DNA of 64,000 nucleotides, taken from the NCBI GenBank assembly GCA_963724385.1, contig CAVRUJ010000001.1, forward strand, positions 1,984,001 to 2,048,000. Direction: 5' to 3'. Below are positions 33,988 to 42,921 of the stretch, one piece after another. A program made the translations under genes and the position numbers. The DNA comes from DASXQK01 sp963724385. Its GTDB lineage: Bacteria > Pseudomonadota > Alphaproteobacteria > Dongiales > Dongiaceae. Positions within the stretch are counted from its first letter, which is position 1, and each line of letters opens with the position of its first letter. The notes under the pieces were generated by a model that saw only the letters and a list, made by a program, of their open reading frames with translations, did not search any database and was not told where the DNA came from.

Positions 33988-35211
33988 TCACGTCACCGCC
34001 GCTCGCTGCCGATGGCGGGGATCGCGGAAAGCGCCTTCGCGCCAGACGGCAGCGAGCCGGTCTACGGCATCCCACACGTCCACATGGGTGAGCGTCAGCG
34101 GCGTGAAGCCGAAGCGGATGATGTCCGGGGCGCGGAAGTCGGGGATGACGAGGCGCTCGCGTAGCGCCTGGGTCAGCGCATAGCCCTCAGGGTGGCGATA
34201 GGCGAGATGGCTGCCGCGCTTGTGGTGTTCCCTTGGCGTCACCAGGACCAGACCCGCCTCGGGGCAGCGGGCGGCGAGCAACCCGTCGAACAGGTCCATC
34301 TGCGACTGGGCCGAGGCGCGCAGCCGTTCCATGTCCGCTTCCAGCAGCAGATCGAGCGCCGCATCGAGAACCGACAGCGCAATGACCGAGGGCGTGCCGG
34401 AAAGCGCCCGGCGCAGCCCCTTGGCTGGGCGGTAATGAGGCTCGAAATCGAAGGCCGCCGCATGGCCCATCCAGCCGGAGAGGGGCTGGGAAAAGGCTTC
34501 CTGCCAGCGCTTGGCGACATAGAGCCAGGCCGGCGCGCCGGGCCCTCCGTTGAGGTATTTGTAGCCGCAGCCTACGGCGAAATCGGCCGCGCCCAGATCG
34601 ATCGGCAGGGCACCCGCGCCGTGGCTCAAGTCCCAGAGGATGAGCGCGCCCTTGGCGTGGGCGGCGGCGGTGAGGCCCGCCATGTCGCGCAGCGCGGCGG
34701 TCTTGTAGTCGACGTGGCCGAGAAGCGCGACCGCGACATCCTCGCCGATCGCCTCAGCAGTCGGGTCGGCCAGGCGCACTTCGATGCCGGGAAGGAGCGA
34801 CGCCAGCCCTTCGGCCGTGTAGATGTCGGTTGGAAAGCTCCCCGCCTCGACCAGGATCACGCGCCGCTGAGGGCGAAGCCGGAGCGCCGCGGCCAAAAGC
34901 TTGAAGATATTGACCGAGGTGGAATCGGTCGCGATCACCTCGTCGGCCGCCGCGCCCACGAGCTTCGCGATCTTGGCCCCGACGCGCTCGGGCAGGGTGA
35001 TCCATCCCGCCTCGGTCCAGCTCTCGATCAGGCCTTCGCCCCATTCCTCCTCGATTGTTGTCACGGCGCGGCGGAGAGCGGGCTCGGAAAGCATGCCCAG
35101 AGAATTGCCGTCAAAATAGAGCAGGTCCTTCGGCCGGCGGAAGCGTACCCGAATGCCTTTCAGAGGATCGCGCCGGTCGAGCCCGGCGCAGTCGTCGCGG
35201 CTCGGCGTCAT
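33988..35211 (-). CDS. kynU: Kynureninase
   Basis: PLP enzyme of tryptophan catabolism converting L-kynurenine to anthranilate and alanine, 407 residues. Family landmarks are YFDGNSLGML near the N-terminus, STSVNIFKLL, WDLSHGAGALP, the PLP-lysine segment GCGYKYLNGGPGAPAW and the RFGFTPLT motif near the end. The ATG at 35211 overlaps the TGA of the ureohydrolase gene (ATGA), so the two form one operon. No tryptophan 2,3-dioxygenase or classical arylformamidase gene is in the window, so the coupled ureohydrolase may supply a related step. Confidence 0.95.
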   Translation of the reverse strand: MTPSRDDCAGLDRRDPLKGIRVRFRRPKDLLYFDGNSLGMLSEPALRRAVTTIEEEWGEGLIESWTEAGWITLPERVGAKIAKLVGAAADEVIATDSTSVNIFKLLAAALRLRPQRRVILVEAGSFPTDIYTAEGLASLLPGIEVRLADPTAEAIGEDVAVALLGHVDYKTAALRDMAGLTAAAHAKGALILWDLSHGAGALPIDLGAADFAVGCGYKYLNGGPGAPAWLYVAKRWQEAFSQPLSGWMGHAAAFDFEPHYRPAKGLRRALSGTPSVIALSVLDAALDLLLEADMERLRASAQSQMDLFDGLLAARCPEAGLVLVTPREHHKRGSHLAYRHPEGYALTQALRERLVIPDFRAPDIIRFGFTPLTLTHVDVWDAVDRLAAVWREGAFRDPRHRQRAAVT

Positions 35212-36296
35212 TTCCGCTTGCGACCGAAGCGATGGCCATAGGCGCCGATCACTTCCACGGCGCAGCGCGCCGCGAGCTGGGCACCGAGCCCGTTCAGGTC
35301 GAAATCCGGGCCGAGGCAGGCCATGTCGAAGCCCGCGAGGCGCGGGCCGGTGTCGACCGCGATGCGCAGCGCGCGCAACGCTTCCCGCGCGGTCAGGCCG
35401 CCCGGGTCGGGATATTTCTGCGCCGGCAGGAAGGCGGGATCGATGACATCGAGATCAAGGGACAGGTAGAGCAGGTCGCAATCCTTCGCGACCGCCCCGA
35501 TGGCGGCTGCCATGACATTGGCGATTCCCTGTTCCTCAACGTCCCAGAGCGTCCAGTAGCGGATGCCGAGTTCTTCGGCCGCCTCGTGCCAGCTCATGCC
35601 GTTGCGCAGGCCCCGGATACCGATGAGGGCGAAGTTCTCGGGCCTCAGATAGCCCGCCTCCATGGAGCGCGCCCATTGCGAGCCGGCCCAGTATTTCGGC
35701 TCCCAGGACAGGTCGAAATGGGAATCGAGCTTGATGGCGGCAATGCGCTTGCCCTTGTTCTGGCGACCTACGGCGCGCATGCCGACATAGGGCACGGTGT
35801 CGTCGCCGCCGAAGATGATCGGCACCGCCTTCTTGCCGATCATGTCCTGAATCCGGTCGGCCGCGGCGTGGAGCGTCTTTTGGGCCGGCACCTTGTGGTC
35901 GATGGCGACATTGCCGCCGTCGCACACGCTGAGCGCGTCGACGATGCGGAAGCCCCGGCCGCGCTCTGGCATCAGCCCGCCGCTGTGGTCGACGGAGTAG
36001 TAGACCGACTGGCGCCGGATCGCATCGGGAGCCTTGTCGGCGCCGGTGCGGGCGTAGATCGCCTCCTGCAGGTCGGCCCGCGCCGGCACGAATGTGAAGC
36101 GGTCGCGGATCTTGACCCCTTCATAGGGCACGCCGACCACCACCATGTCGGGCTTGCCCTCGATTTCCTCGAGCAGGGGCAGTTCCATGAAGCTCGGCAC
36201 GTCCCCCTCGATGATGCGCATGACCCGCCGGGTGACTCGGCTGCCGCTCGCGGCACCCCGTTCGCCGGCGGCCTTGAACTTGCTGGCAATGGACAT
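35208..36296 (-). CDS. Ureohydrolase (arginase/agmatinase) family protein with altered metal motif
   Basis: A 362-residue member of the arginase superfamily. The second and third metal motifs are intact (KLDSHFD and SLDLDVIDPAFLPA), but the first, normally GGDHS, reads GGDDT, replacing a manganese-ligand histidine by aspartate. The enzyme may therefore bind a different metal or use a different amidine or amide. ATG 36296 has GGGAGG at 6 bases; the frame is open to 36323. It is translationally coupled to kynU, which suggests a role in kynurenine metabolism, for example hydrolysis of an amide such as formylkynurenine. That is inference; guanidino substrates remain possible. Confidence 0.82.
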   Translation of the reverse strand: MSIASKFKAAGERGAASGSRVTRRVMRIIEGDVPSFMELPLLEEIEGKPDMVVVGVPYEGVKIRDRFTFVPARADLQEAIYARTGADKAPDAIRRQSVYYSVDHSGGLMPERGRGFRIVDALSVCDGGNVAIDHKVPAQKTLHAAADRIQDMIGKKAVPIIFGGDDTVPYVGMRAVGRQNKGKRIAAIKLDSHFDLSWEPKYWAGSQWARSMEAGYLRPENFALIGIRGLRNGMSWHEAAEELGIRYWTLWDVEEQGIANVMAAAIGAVAKDCDLLYLSLDLDVIDPAFLPAQKYPDPGGLTAREALRALRIAVDTGPRLAGFDMACLGPDFDLNGLGAQLAARCAVEVIGAYGHRFGRKRK

Positions 36297-36369
36297 GAGA
36301 ACCTCCCGTGGCAATGCTAGCATTGCCAGTGCGGCGGCCGAAAGCGGGCCGTCGGCGGGGGAGGAGACT

Positions 36370-36858
36370 TTGCGAGCAATCCGGCTGGCGAAGATCGCGA
36401 TGGTGGCGGGGCTCGCGCTCTATGCCCTGCTGGTCGCCTTCGGCAACATCACCGACTACGGCTCCAACTTCGCCTTCGTCCATCATGTCCTCAGCATGGA
36501 CACCACCTTCCCCGGCAATCACCTGATGTACCGGGCGATCACCGCGCCGGCCCTGCATCATGCCGCCTACCTGGCGATCATCGCCGGCGAGGGGCTGACC
36601 GGCTTGGTGCTCGCCTATGCCGCCTGGCGCCTGTGGCGGCTGCGAAGCGCGAGCCCGGCCGATTTCGCCGCCGGCAAGTCAAGCGTTGCGCTCGGTGCCG
36701 CCATGGCCTTTCTCGTCTGGTTCGTCGGCTTCCTCGTCATTGGCGGGGAGTGGTTCGCCATGTGGCAGTCGCCGACCTGGAACGGCCAGGAATCGGCATT
36801 CCGTTTCGTCGCCTGTTTCCTTCTGGTCACCGTGTTCGTGATGCAGAAGGAGGAATAG
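36370..36858 (+). CDS. DUF2165 small integral membrane protein
   Basis: A 162-residue protein with four predicted helices and the family pattern NITDYGSNFAFVHHVLSMDTTF after the first helix, then WFVGFLVIGGEWFAMWQSPTWNGQ near the third. The function of the family is unknown. The start is TTG 36370 with GGAGGAG upstream; upstream in-frame residues are the shadow of the divergent gene. Its 3' end overlaps the convergent LysR gene by 32 bases. The 73 bases to the divergent ureohydrolase must hold both promoters. Confidence 0.85.
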   Translation: MRAIRLAKIAMVAGLALYALLVAFGNITDYGSNFAFVHHVLSMDTTFPGNHLMYRAITAPALHHAAYLAIIAGEGLTGLVLAYAAWRLWRLRSASPADFAAGKSSVALGAAMAFLVWFVGFLVIGGEWFAMWQSPTWNGQESAFRFVACFLLVTVFVMQKEE

Positions 36859-37753
36859 GCCGCGAGGCCGCCGCTTGGTCCCTTGCGGCTTCCTCCAGCA
36901 GGAACTGCCGGAATGCCGCGACCTTGGGGCGCTTGAGGGCATCGCGTTCATAGACGAGATAGAAGCCGTAGCCTTCTGCCAGCGAAAGATCGAAGGGCGT
37001 GACGAGGCGTCCTTCCGCGATCAAGCCGGCGGCGACGCTGCGCGGTTCGAAGGCCAGGCCCTGGCCGCCGATGACGGCCTGGATCATGGCGTTCTCGTCG
37101 TCGAAGACCACGCCCCTATGCGCCAACGCCGGATCGAGCCCGGCGACGATCAGCCACTCGCTCCAATCCTCATGAGTCTCATCGTGGAGCAGCGTCGCCC
37201 GCGTAACGTCGGCCGGCGCCTTCAGCTTGAGGCGCTTCACATAGGCGGGCGCGCCCACCACGACGAGCGCCGAGGGGCCGATGAGTTCGGCTTCCACCCC
37301 CGGCCAGCGGCCCTTGCCCCAGCGGATCGCGAGATCGAGGCCTTCTTGCCTCAGGTCGAGCACCGCCCTGGCATGGCGGATGGAAAGCTCGATGGCCGGA
37401 TGGCGCTCGGCGAAGCGGCCGAGCCGCGGCGCTAGCCAACTGGCGCCGAAAGAGGGCGTGGTGGTGATGGCCAAAAGCTGCTCGCCGCGCCCGATCCCGG
37501 CGACGGCGCGGGCGAGGCCTTCGAAGGCCTCGCTCGCCGCCGGGAATAGCCGGCGCCCGGCAGGGGTCAGGGCGAGGCGCCGGGTCGTGCGCTCGAACAG
37601 CCGGACGCCCAGCTGGTCCTCGAGCGCCCGGACCTGATGGCTGACGGCGGCCTGGGTCACATGCAGCTCGGCAGCGGCCTTGGTGAAGCTCGATAGGCGG
37701 GCAGCGGCCTCGAAGGCGCGAAGGGCCGAAAGGGAGGGCAGGCGCCAAACCAT
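36827..37753 (-). CDS. LysR-family regulator, GcvA-like
   Basis: Transcription regulator of 308 residues. Winged helix at residues 1-65 (LSALRAFEAAARLSSFTKAAAELHVTQAAVSHQVRALE is the classic LysR recognition region), then an effector-binding domain with TPSFGASWLAPRLGRF and a GcvA-like end. ATG 37753. It is divergent from a small basic protein gene at 37880, the usual arrangement for a LysR target. The effector is unknown. The 3' end overlaps the DUF2165 gene on the other strand. Confidence 0.93.
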   Translation of the reverse strand: MVWRLPSLSALRAFEAAARLSSFTKAAAELHVTQAAVSHQVRALEDQLGVRLFERTTRRLALTPAGRRLFPAASEAFEGLARAVAGIGRGEQLLAITTTPSFGASWLAPRLGRFAERHPAIELSIRHARAVLDLRQEGLDLAIRWGKGRWPGVEAELIGPSALVVVGAPAYVKRLKLKAPADVTRATLLHDETHEDWSEWLIVAGLDPALAHRGVVFDDENAMIQAVIGGQGLAFEPRSVAAGLIAEGRLVTPFDLSLAEGYGFYLVYERDALKRPKVAAFRQFLLEEAARDQAAASRPIPPSASRTR

Positions 37754-37879
37754 GATTGATAACTATAACTCATGAGTGAGGAGAGAAAAGCTCGTTTGCG
37801 GATCGGGCAGGGAAGGCCGATCTTATGGCCATGGCGGAGCCAATCTGGCCACCGCAACGCGAAATCGAGGAGATAAGCC

Positions 37880-38089
37880 ATGCTTATCCAATTCATGTCC
37901 CCCGGTCTGGTCCAGTTGCATGCCCTGCAATACATGGAACAGGCGCTGAGGGCGCAGCGGGAGACGCCCTTCCCGGCCCCGCGCCGGCGCCTCCGCAAGG
38001 CACTGAGGCGCTTCTTCCGCCGCACCGTTCGCGGGCTCACGAACGCGATCGAGGAGCCGCCCGCTCCGGCACTCCATGGCTGCGGTTGA
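37880..38089 (+). CDS. Small basic protein, candidate LysR target
   Basis: A 69-residue protein. A hydrophobic or neutral N-terminus (MLIQFMSPGLVQLHALQYMEQALRAQRE) is followed by an arginine-rich segment (PRRRLRKALRRFFRRTVRGL) that would form a basic amphipathic helix. A strong Shine-Dalgarno sequence (CGAGGAG) stands 8 bases before ATG 37880, which is why I consider it real. Not a recognised family; the basic part recalls DUF1127-type proteins only loosely. Confidence 0.6.
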   Translation: MLIQFMSPGLVQLHALQYMEQALRAQRETPFPAPRRRLRKALRRFFRRTVRGLTNAIEEPPAPALHGCG

Positions 38090-38138
38090 TCATGTACCTG
38101 GCTAGGATGGCCGCCTTTCACGAGACAAAGGAATCGCG

Positions 38139-38549
38139 ATGTTCGAGCCTTTGGAAGGCGGCTGTCTCTGCGGGCGCCTGCGCTACCGGGTGAGCCTGGC
38201 GCCCATCGACAGCGGCTATTGCCATTGCCGCATGTGCCAGAGGTCGTCCGGCGCGCCGCTCCAGGCCACGGCCGAAATTCCGATCGCGGGCTTCGCCTTC
38301 ATCAAGGGGAAGGCCAAGGCCTATCGCTCCTCGCCGCAGGCGGTCCGCCATTTCTGTCCCCATTGCGGGAGCCAGCTCACATTCCGCATTGCCGAGAATC
38401 CCACCTATGTCTCGATCAATACGCCGACTCTCGACCGGCCCGAGGCCTTGCCGCCGCGCATGCACATCTGGCGGGAAGGCCGGATTCCCTGGTTCGAGGT
38501 GAAGGATGACCTGCCGCGCTACGACCGCGAGGGTCCGGCCATCGATTGA
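38139..38549 (+). CDS. GFA-family (CENP-V/GFA) zinc protein
   Basis: A 136-residue protein with the zinc-binding cysteine pattern of the glutathione-dependent formaldehyde-activating enzyme family: GGCLCGRLRY, CHCRMCQRSSG and FCPHCGSQLTF. Most members have no confirmed formaldehyde role, so the function stays open. ATG 38139. It is followed after 32 bases by an acetyltransferase gene on the same strand. Confidence 0.92.
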   Translation: MFEPLEGGCLCGRLRYRVSLAPIDSGYCHCRMCQRSSGAPLQATAEIPIAGFAFIKGKAKAYRSSPQAVRHFCPHCGSQLTFRIAENPTYVSINTPTLDRPEALPPRMHIWREGRIPWFEVKDDLPRYDREGPAID

Positions 38550-38580
38550 CGGCCCTGCTGTCGCCGTAGAATCCTGACGC

Positions 38581-39045
38581 ATGGCACGGGTCGAATATCG
38601 CATCGAAAGCGCCGGCTCGGCCGCAGCGGCCAGGCTGATCGCGGCCCTCGACGATGAGTTGTCGCACCAATACCCGGGCCTGCCCGTGAACGGCATCGAC
38701 GTGGCAGATTTCGAGGTTGGTGGCGGCGTTTTCGCCGTCGGTTACATCGATGGCGAGCCTGCTGTCTGCGGCGCCTTTCGCCCTTGGGAAGATGCGGCCG
38801 AGATCAAGCGCATGTTCGTGCTGCCCTCGCAGCGCGGCCGCGGGCTCGGCCGGCGCATGCTGGCGTTTCTGGAGGCGGAAGCAGCAAGGCGAGGCTACGC
38901 CCGCGCCGTGCTGGAGACCGGCAACCTCCAGCGCGAGGCGATCGGCCTCTATCGCGCCATGGGCTGGACGCCGATCCCCATTTTCGGTCCCTACGTGGGA
39001 AGCCCGATCAGCGTCTGCTTCGAGAAGCGGCTCATTCCGGACTGA
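38581..39045 (+). CDS. GNAT-family N-acetyltransferase
   Basis: A 154-residue acetyl-CoA-dependent acetyltransferase. Motif A for CoA binding is visible as VLPSQRGRGLGRRML (Q/R-x-x-G-x-G), followed by the helix AEAARRGYARAVLETG and the C-terminal strand GFxxP-like IPIFGPY. Substrate unknown. ATG 38581, with a weak Shine-Dalgarno sequence. Likely co-transcribed with the GFA gene. The palindromic repeat copy B begins 11 bases after the stop. Confidence 0.9.
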   Translation: MARVEYRIESAGSAAAARLIAALDDELSHQYPGLPVNGIDVADFEVGGGVFAVGYIDGEPAVCGAFRPWEDAAEIKRMFVLPSQRGRGLGRRMLAFLEAEAARRGYARAVLETGNLQREAIGLYRAMGWTPIPIFGPYVGSPISVCFEKRLIPD

Positions 39046-39055
39046 TCATGTGACT

Positions 39056-39136
39056 CGTCATTCCCGCGAAAGCGGGAATCCACGGCCCCAGGACACGGTC
39101 TCGGCAGATGGATGCCCGCCTCCGCGGGCATGACGA
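39056..39136. repeat. Palindromic intergenic repeat, copy B
   Basis: Two hairpins: GTCATTCCCGCGAAAGCGGG (from 39057) and a mate ATGCCCGCCTCCGCGGGCAT (39112-39131). The cores match copies A and C. It fills the convergent gap between the acetyltransferase and flavin oxidoreductase genes and may help end transcription. Confidence 0.85.
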
Positions 39137-39159
39137 CATATTGGTGTGGGGCCGCCCTA

Positions 39160-41145
39160 TTAGATTTCCAGCCCCAGCCTGCGGCCCTCGTAAATCGCCG
39201 CGGGAGCGTGGCGCGGCGACAGGCAGTCGCCGATGGCGCGGAATTCCTTGCCGAGGCCGCGAAGCCCGTCGGCGAGCTCGCCTTCCGACCGGTTGACCGT
39301 CGCCAGCACGAGGCAGTCGAACGGTAGGCGTTGCTCGCTGCCATCCAGGAGGCTTTTGATCGTGGCACCGTCGCCATGCCAGGCGCGGACAACGGACTCG
39401 GTGATGAACCGGACGCCAAGTTTGGCAAGCCGCGCGCGCAAGGGGATGTCGGCGCCGGTGCGGACGATCTCGCGGCCGACCAGCGGGTCGGGCGTGAGGA
39501 TGGTCACTTCGTGCCCCTTCTCGGCCAGATGCCAGGCCGTGCCGCCGCCCCGCCAGTTGCCCGAGTCATCCAGAAGCAACACGCGCTTGCCCAGCTTTGC
39601 CTCCCGGCGCATCACGTCCTCGACGGCGAAGACGTTGTCCCGCTCGACGCCCGCAAGCGCGGCGACTTCGGGTTGCCCGCGCTGGAAGCCGTCGCGCGCC
39701 GGGCTCGAGCCGGTGGCGATCACCACCGCATCGGCGCCGAAGGCGGCTACCTCGGCCGCATCCATCGGCGTATTGAGGCGCACGGAGACTTGCAGCTTGC
39801 CCAACTGGCCCTCGTACCACTCAATGAGGTCCAGGATCTGGGTCCGCCGCGGCTGCAGCCCCGCCAGGCGGAACTGGCCGCCCAGCTTGTCCGAGGCCTC
39901 GGCCAGGGTCACCCGATGTCCGCGCGAGGCGGCGACCCTGGCCGCTTCCAGCCCGGCCGGCCCGCCGCCCACCACCAGCACGGTCTTCGGAGCAGGCGCA
40001 GGCTTGAAGGTATCGCCGTCCCACAGATATTCCCGGCCGGCCGAGGGATTCACCAGGCAGCTGATCCAGTAATCGCGGTAGCGCCGGCCCCAGCACATCT
40101 GGTTGCAGGAGATGCAGCGCCGGATGTCCTCGGCCCGGCCTTCGCGCGCCTTGTTGGCGAGATGGGGATCGGCGATCTGGCCGCGCACCACGCTCACCAT
40201 GTCGGCCTGGCCAGAGGCAACGACGTAGTCGGCGTTCTCCGGCGTGCGGATATGGCTTTCGGCCTGGACGCGAGCATGCTTGACGCTCTGCTTCAAGGCC
40301 TCGGCGAAGGGCGCCCCCAGCTTGTCGGCATAGAGGAAGGGCGGGATGATGCTGGTGAAATCGAAATAGCTGCCGGTGCCGCAGGTGACGTAGTCGTAAA
40401 GTCCGCGGGCATCGTGCCAGGCGGCGATCTCCTGCTGATCGGCGATAGAGAGCACTTCCGGGCGCGTCGGGTCGACGCTGATGGCGACCCCGATGATGAA
40501 ATCCTCGCCGACCCGCTTGCGGATGCGCGACAGGATCTCGGCCGAGAAGCGCATCCGGCTCTCGAAGCTCCCGCCCCAGCGGTCGGTCCGCCGGTTGGAA
40601 TAGGGCGACCAGAACTGTTCGATGGCGGCGTTGTAGGCGGCCATCAGTTCGCAGCCGTCATAGCCCGACTCTCGCGCCCGCCAGGCCGCGCGCACGAAGG
40701 AGTTGATGACTTCCTCGATCTCGGCCTCGGTCATGGCATGGCTTCCGTCGGAATCATGCATCGAGGGCAGGCCCGAGGGCGACCAGTTGGCCTCGAAGGC
40801 ATTGTCCCAATCGCCATGGGCGCCGAGGTGATACATCTGCTGGATCATCACTGTGCCGTGCTCATGGCAGGCCTCGGTGATCTTGCGGAAATGGGGGATG
40901 ACCGAATCGTCGTCGGCGCGGAAGTTGCCGCGCGTCAGCACCGTGCCGCGATGGACCGGCACGGGCTCGACCACGATCATCGCCGCCCCGCCCCGGGCGC
41001 GCTCCCGGTAATAGCCGAGGTGCCGTTCGCTCGGCAGGCCGTCGACGCTCATGTTGGCCGTATGGGCGCCGAAGTTGAGCCGGCATTTGAGCGTCTTGTG
41101 GCGAAGCTTGAGCGGCTGGAAGAGATGGGGAAAGGGCTGGGTCAT
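39160..41145 (-). CDS. NADH:flavin oxidoreductase with 4Fe-4S cluster (dienoyl-CoA reductase / amine dehydrogenase-like)
   Basis: Two-domain flavoenzyme of 661 residues. The FMN-binding TIM barrel (about 1-340) is of the old yellow enzyme type. The 4Fe-4S motif is CISCNQMC, then a fourth cysteine in WISCLVNP. The third part is an FAD/NAD-binding pyridine nucleotide domain (VVGGGPAGLEAAR near 400, plus a second dinucleotide site). The architecture fits dimethylamine or N-methylproline demethylases and 2,4-dienoyl-CoA reductases; the substrate is not decided. ATG 41145. The gene stands alone; its promoter region of about 100 bases adjoins the SEL1 gene on the other strand. Confidence 0.93.
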   Translation of the reverse strand: MTQPFPHLFQPLKLRHKTLKCRLNFGAHTANMSVDGLPSERHLGYYRERARGGAAMIVVEPVPVHRGTVLTRGNFRADDDSVIPHFRKITEACHEHGTVMIQQMYHLGAHGDWDNAFEANWSPSGLPSMHDSDGSHAMTEAEIEEVINSFVRAAWRARESGYDGCELMAAYNAAIEQFWSPYSNRRTDRWGGSFESRMRFSAEILSRIRKRVGEDFIIGVAISVDPTRPEVLSIADQQEIAAWHDARGLYDYVTCGTGSYFDFTSIIPPFLYADKLGAPFAEALKQSVKHARVQAESHIRTPENADYVVASGQADMVSVVRGQIADPHLANKAREGRAEDIRRCISCNQMCWGRRYRDYWISCLVNPSAGREYLWDGDTFKPAPAPKTVLVVGGGPAGLEAARVAASRGHRVTLAEASDKLGGQFRLAGLQPRRTQILDLIEWYEGQLGKLQVSVRLNTPMDAAEVAAFGADAVVIATGSSPARDGFQRGQPEVAALAGVERDNVFAVEDVMRREAKLGKRVLLLDDSGNWRGGGTAWHLAEKGHEVTILTPDPLVGREIVRTGADIPLRARLAKLGVRFITESVVRAWHGDGATIKSLLDGSEQRLPFDCLVLATVNRSEGELADGLRGLGKEFRAIGDCLSPRHAPAAIYEGRRLGLEI

Positions 41146-41243
41146 CGGTTGCTTCCTTGCGGCCGGCGATCATAGAGCAAGGCCGGCGCTTCCGTCATGG
41201 GCGAAGGCGGGATAAAATTCTCGCGAGCCTTGAGAGGCTTTTC

Positions 41244-41849
41244 ATGAACAGGCCATTGCATCCATCTGCGCTGGTTCTGTTGCTGGCCGCGGCGCTGCCG
41301 GCCATGGCGCCGGCGGCAAGGGCGGACGACGCACAGGATTGCCGAAGCGACCAATCCGCCTGGTCGGACTTTGGCCGGTCATTCGATGCCTGCCGGCGGC
41401 TTGCCGACGAAGGGGACCCGCGCGTCGAATACAAGGTTGCGGTGATGTACAACCTCGGCCTCGGCGTGCCGCCGGACCACGGCGAAGGATCGGTCTGGCT
41501 TCGTCGTGCCGCCGATCAGGGCTTTGCCCCTGCGCAAACCGCTCTCGCCGACATGTTCCGACAGGGCGTGGGCGTCGACCGGAACTATGCCGAAGCGGCC
41601 AAGTGGTATATGCGGGCGGCCGAGCAGGGCTACGGAAGCGCCCAGCATTCCCTGGGCAGGGCCTACGCCGTGGGCGAGGGCGTGCCCCAGGACGACGTGG
41701 AAAGCTACATGTGGCTGAGCCTGGCCGCGGCCAATTCCGAGCCCAAGGCCACCGCGGATCGCGATGCCGTGGCGGCACGGATGACGCCGGACCAAATTCA
41801 GACGGCCCAGGAACTCATCCGCGAATGGAAACCGGCGCCGCCGCACTGA
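41244..41849 (+). CDS. Exported SEL1-like repeat protein
   Basis: A 201-residue protein with a signal peptide (cleavage near ARADDA) and at least two SEL1-type TPR-like repeats: GSVWLRRAADQGFAPAQTALADMFRQGVGV and AAKWYMRAAEQGYGSAQHSLGRAYAVGEGV. These mediate protein-protein contact in the periplasm. A cysteine pair in the N-part (DCRSD, DACRR) could form a disulfide. ATG 41244. It is divergent from the flavin oxidoreductase gene. Confidence 0.9.
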   Translation: MNRPLHPSALVLLLAAALPAMAPAARADDAQDCRSDQSAWSDFGRSFDACRRLADEGDPRVEYKVAVMYNLGLGVPPDHGEGSVWLRRAADQGFAPAQTALADMFRQGVGVDRNYAEAAKWYMRAAEQGYGSAQHSLGRAYAVGEGVPQDDVESYMWLSLAAANSEPKATADRDAVAARMTPDQIQTAQELIREWKPAPPH

Positions 41850-41859
41850 GTTTCGGATT

Positions 41860-42096
41860 CTAGCGCGCGCAGCCGCCTTCTGCCGGCGCCATGGCTCCAG
41901 ATCCCGCGGCCTTCGCACATTCGGCCGAGTTGATTTCCCGAACCGAGCGGGCGACGCGGCCCCAGAATTCGGCCCTGCCCCTGGCGCCGGCCCGCTCATA
42001 GTCCCTGGCCCGGTTTTCCATAAGCGAAGCCGCCCGGACTCCATAGGTTTGGCGGATCACGCGGGCGACGGCGGCGATGTCGGAATCACTTTGCAA
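41860..42096 (-). CDS. Small helical protein, downstream gene of a pair
   Basis: About 78 residues from TTG 42096, or 97 if GTG/ATG-like starts up to 42153 are used. The sequence DSDIAAVARVIRQTYGVRAASLMENRARDYERAGARGRAEFWGRVARSV resembles a small proteobacterial family I recall with a helical hairpin and no known function. The TTG start overlaps the stop of the 64-residue gene by 11 bases, so they are coupled. It ends with two cysteines in the last 25 residues. Confidence 0.55.
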   Translation of the reverse strand: MQSDSDIAAVARVIRQTYGVRAASLMENRARDYERAGARGRAEFWGRVARSVREINSAECAKAAGSGAMAPAEGGCAR

Positions 42097-42280
42097 GGCG
42101 GGCTCTCGTTCTTTCGATCCAGGTCCAGGCTTGCGCCGCGTCTCGAAAGCCATAGATCAGAATCGGGCGATCGGGCCGGAAGGGTGCCCTCACGGCAAAG
42201 TGGCCGGATTTCAGCCGGACGATTTCGAAAGTCGGGCTTTCGTCCTTCGGGGATAGCTGGGATAGGGCTGCAGCGGCCAT
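42086..42280 (-). CDS. Small protein of unknown function
   Basis: A 64-residue protein, MAAAALSQLSPKDESPTFEI followed by VRLKSGHFAVRAPFRPDRPILIYGFRDAAQAWTWIE. The pattern of beta strands then a helix ending in AWxWIE looks like a small conserved domain. No named family. ATG 42280. It is first of a two-gene unit with the helical protein downstream. Confidence 0.5.
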   Translation of the reverse strand: MAAAALSQLSPKDESPTFEIVRLKSGHFAVRAPFRPDRPILIYGFRDAAQAWTWIERTRARLAK

Positions 42281-42521
42281 GACGGAATTGATACGAGGCT
42301 GCCGGTTGCGGGGCCTTGACCTGGATCAAGGGTCTTTCCAGGCCGGAGGCGGTTCACGTCTCGGTGAATTCGGGGCATCCCCGTCGCGGCGGCAGAACCT
42401 GGAATTGCGGAATCCGCCACTCTCTCCCGCAGTGAGCTGCCCGGGATCGAGAGCGCGGTTGCCGCCGCCGGCGACATGGCTTTTTGCCAGCCGGCTTGAT
42501 AGGCGCTACGATCCAGCGGGG

Positions 42522-42908
42522 ATGATCAAGAACTACACCGACCATTCGGCGAACGAGCGGACCTTCCTCGCCTGGGTGCGCACGGCCATCGCCCTGATGG
42601 CGTTCGGCTTCCTGCTGGAGCGGTTCGATCTCTTCCTGCAGGTCGCCATGGTAACGCTAGGCTCCAAAGCCCCGCATTTCCCGGCGACCGGATTCGGACG
42701 CGAGGCCGGGCTCGCCCTGTTGCTTCTGGGTGTGGCCATGACGGCGATTTCAGTCATTCGCTTCCTGGCGACCAGAAAAGCCATCGACAGCCCGGAACTG
42801 CACCTAATCTCGGGCCTCCGGCTGGATCTCGCGCTCGCCGCGCTGCTGGCGTTCTTGGGGCTGGCGCTGGTGTTCTACCTGACCCACGCCATCGTTTCCC
42901 ATACCTGA
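42522..42908 (+). CDS. DUF202 family membrane protein
   Basis: A 128-residue protein of the YidH-like DUF202 family. The conserved start DHSANERTFLAWVRTAIALMAFGFLLERF is diagnostic, followed by two more membrane helices (about 62-82 and 97-120). Role unknown in the family. ATG 42522 with a GCGGGG Shine-Dalgarno-like run; the frame is open to 42279 but the leader is not protein-like. Confidence 0.93.
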   Translation: MIKNYTDHSANERTFLAWVRTAIALMAFGFLLERFDLFLQVAMVTLGSKAPHFPATGFGREAGLALLLLGVAMTAISVIRFLATRKAIDSPELHLISGLRLDLALAALLAFLGLALVFYLTHAIVSHT

Positions 42909-42921
42909 CGGCGGCCGTGGC

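Noticed and set aside
39331..41175. 614-codon plus-strand open frame
   Set aside because: Antisense to the 4Fe-4S flavin oxidoreductase; no domain.
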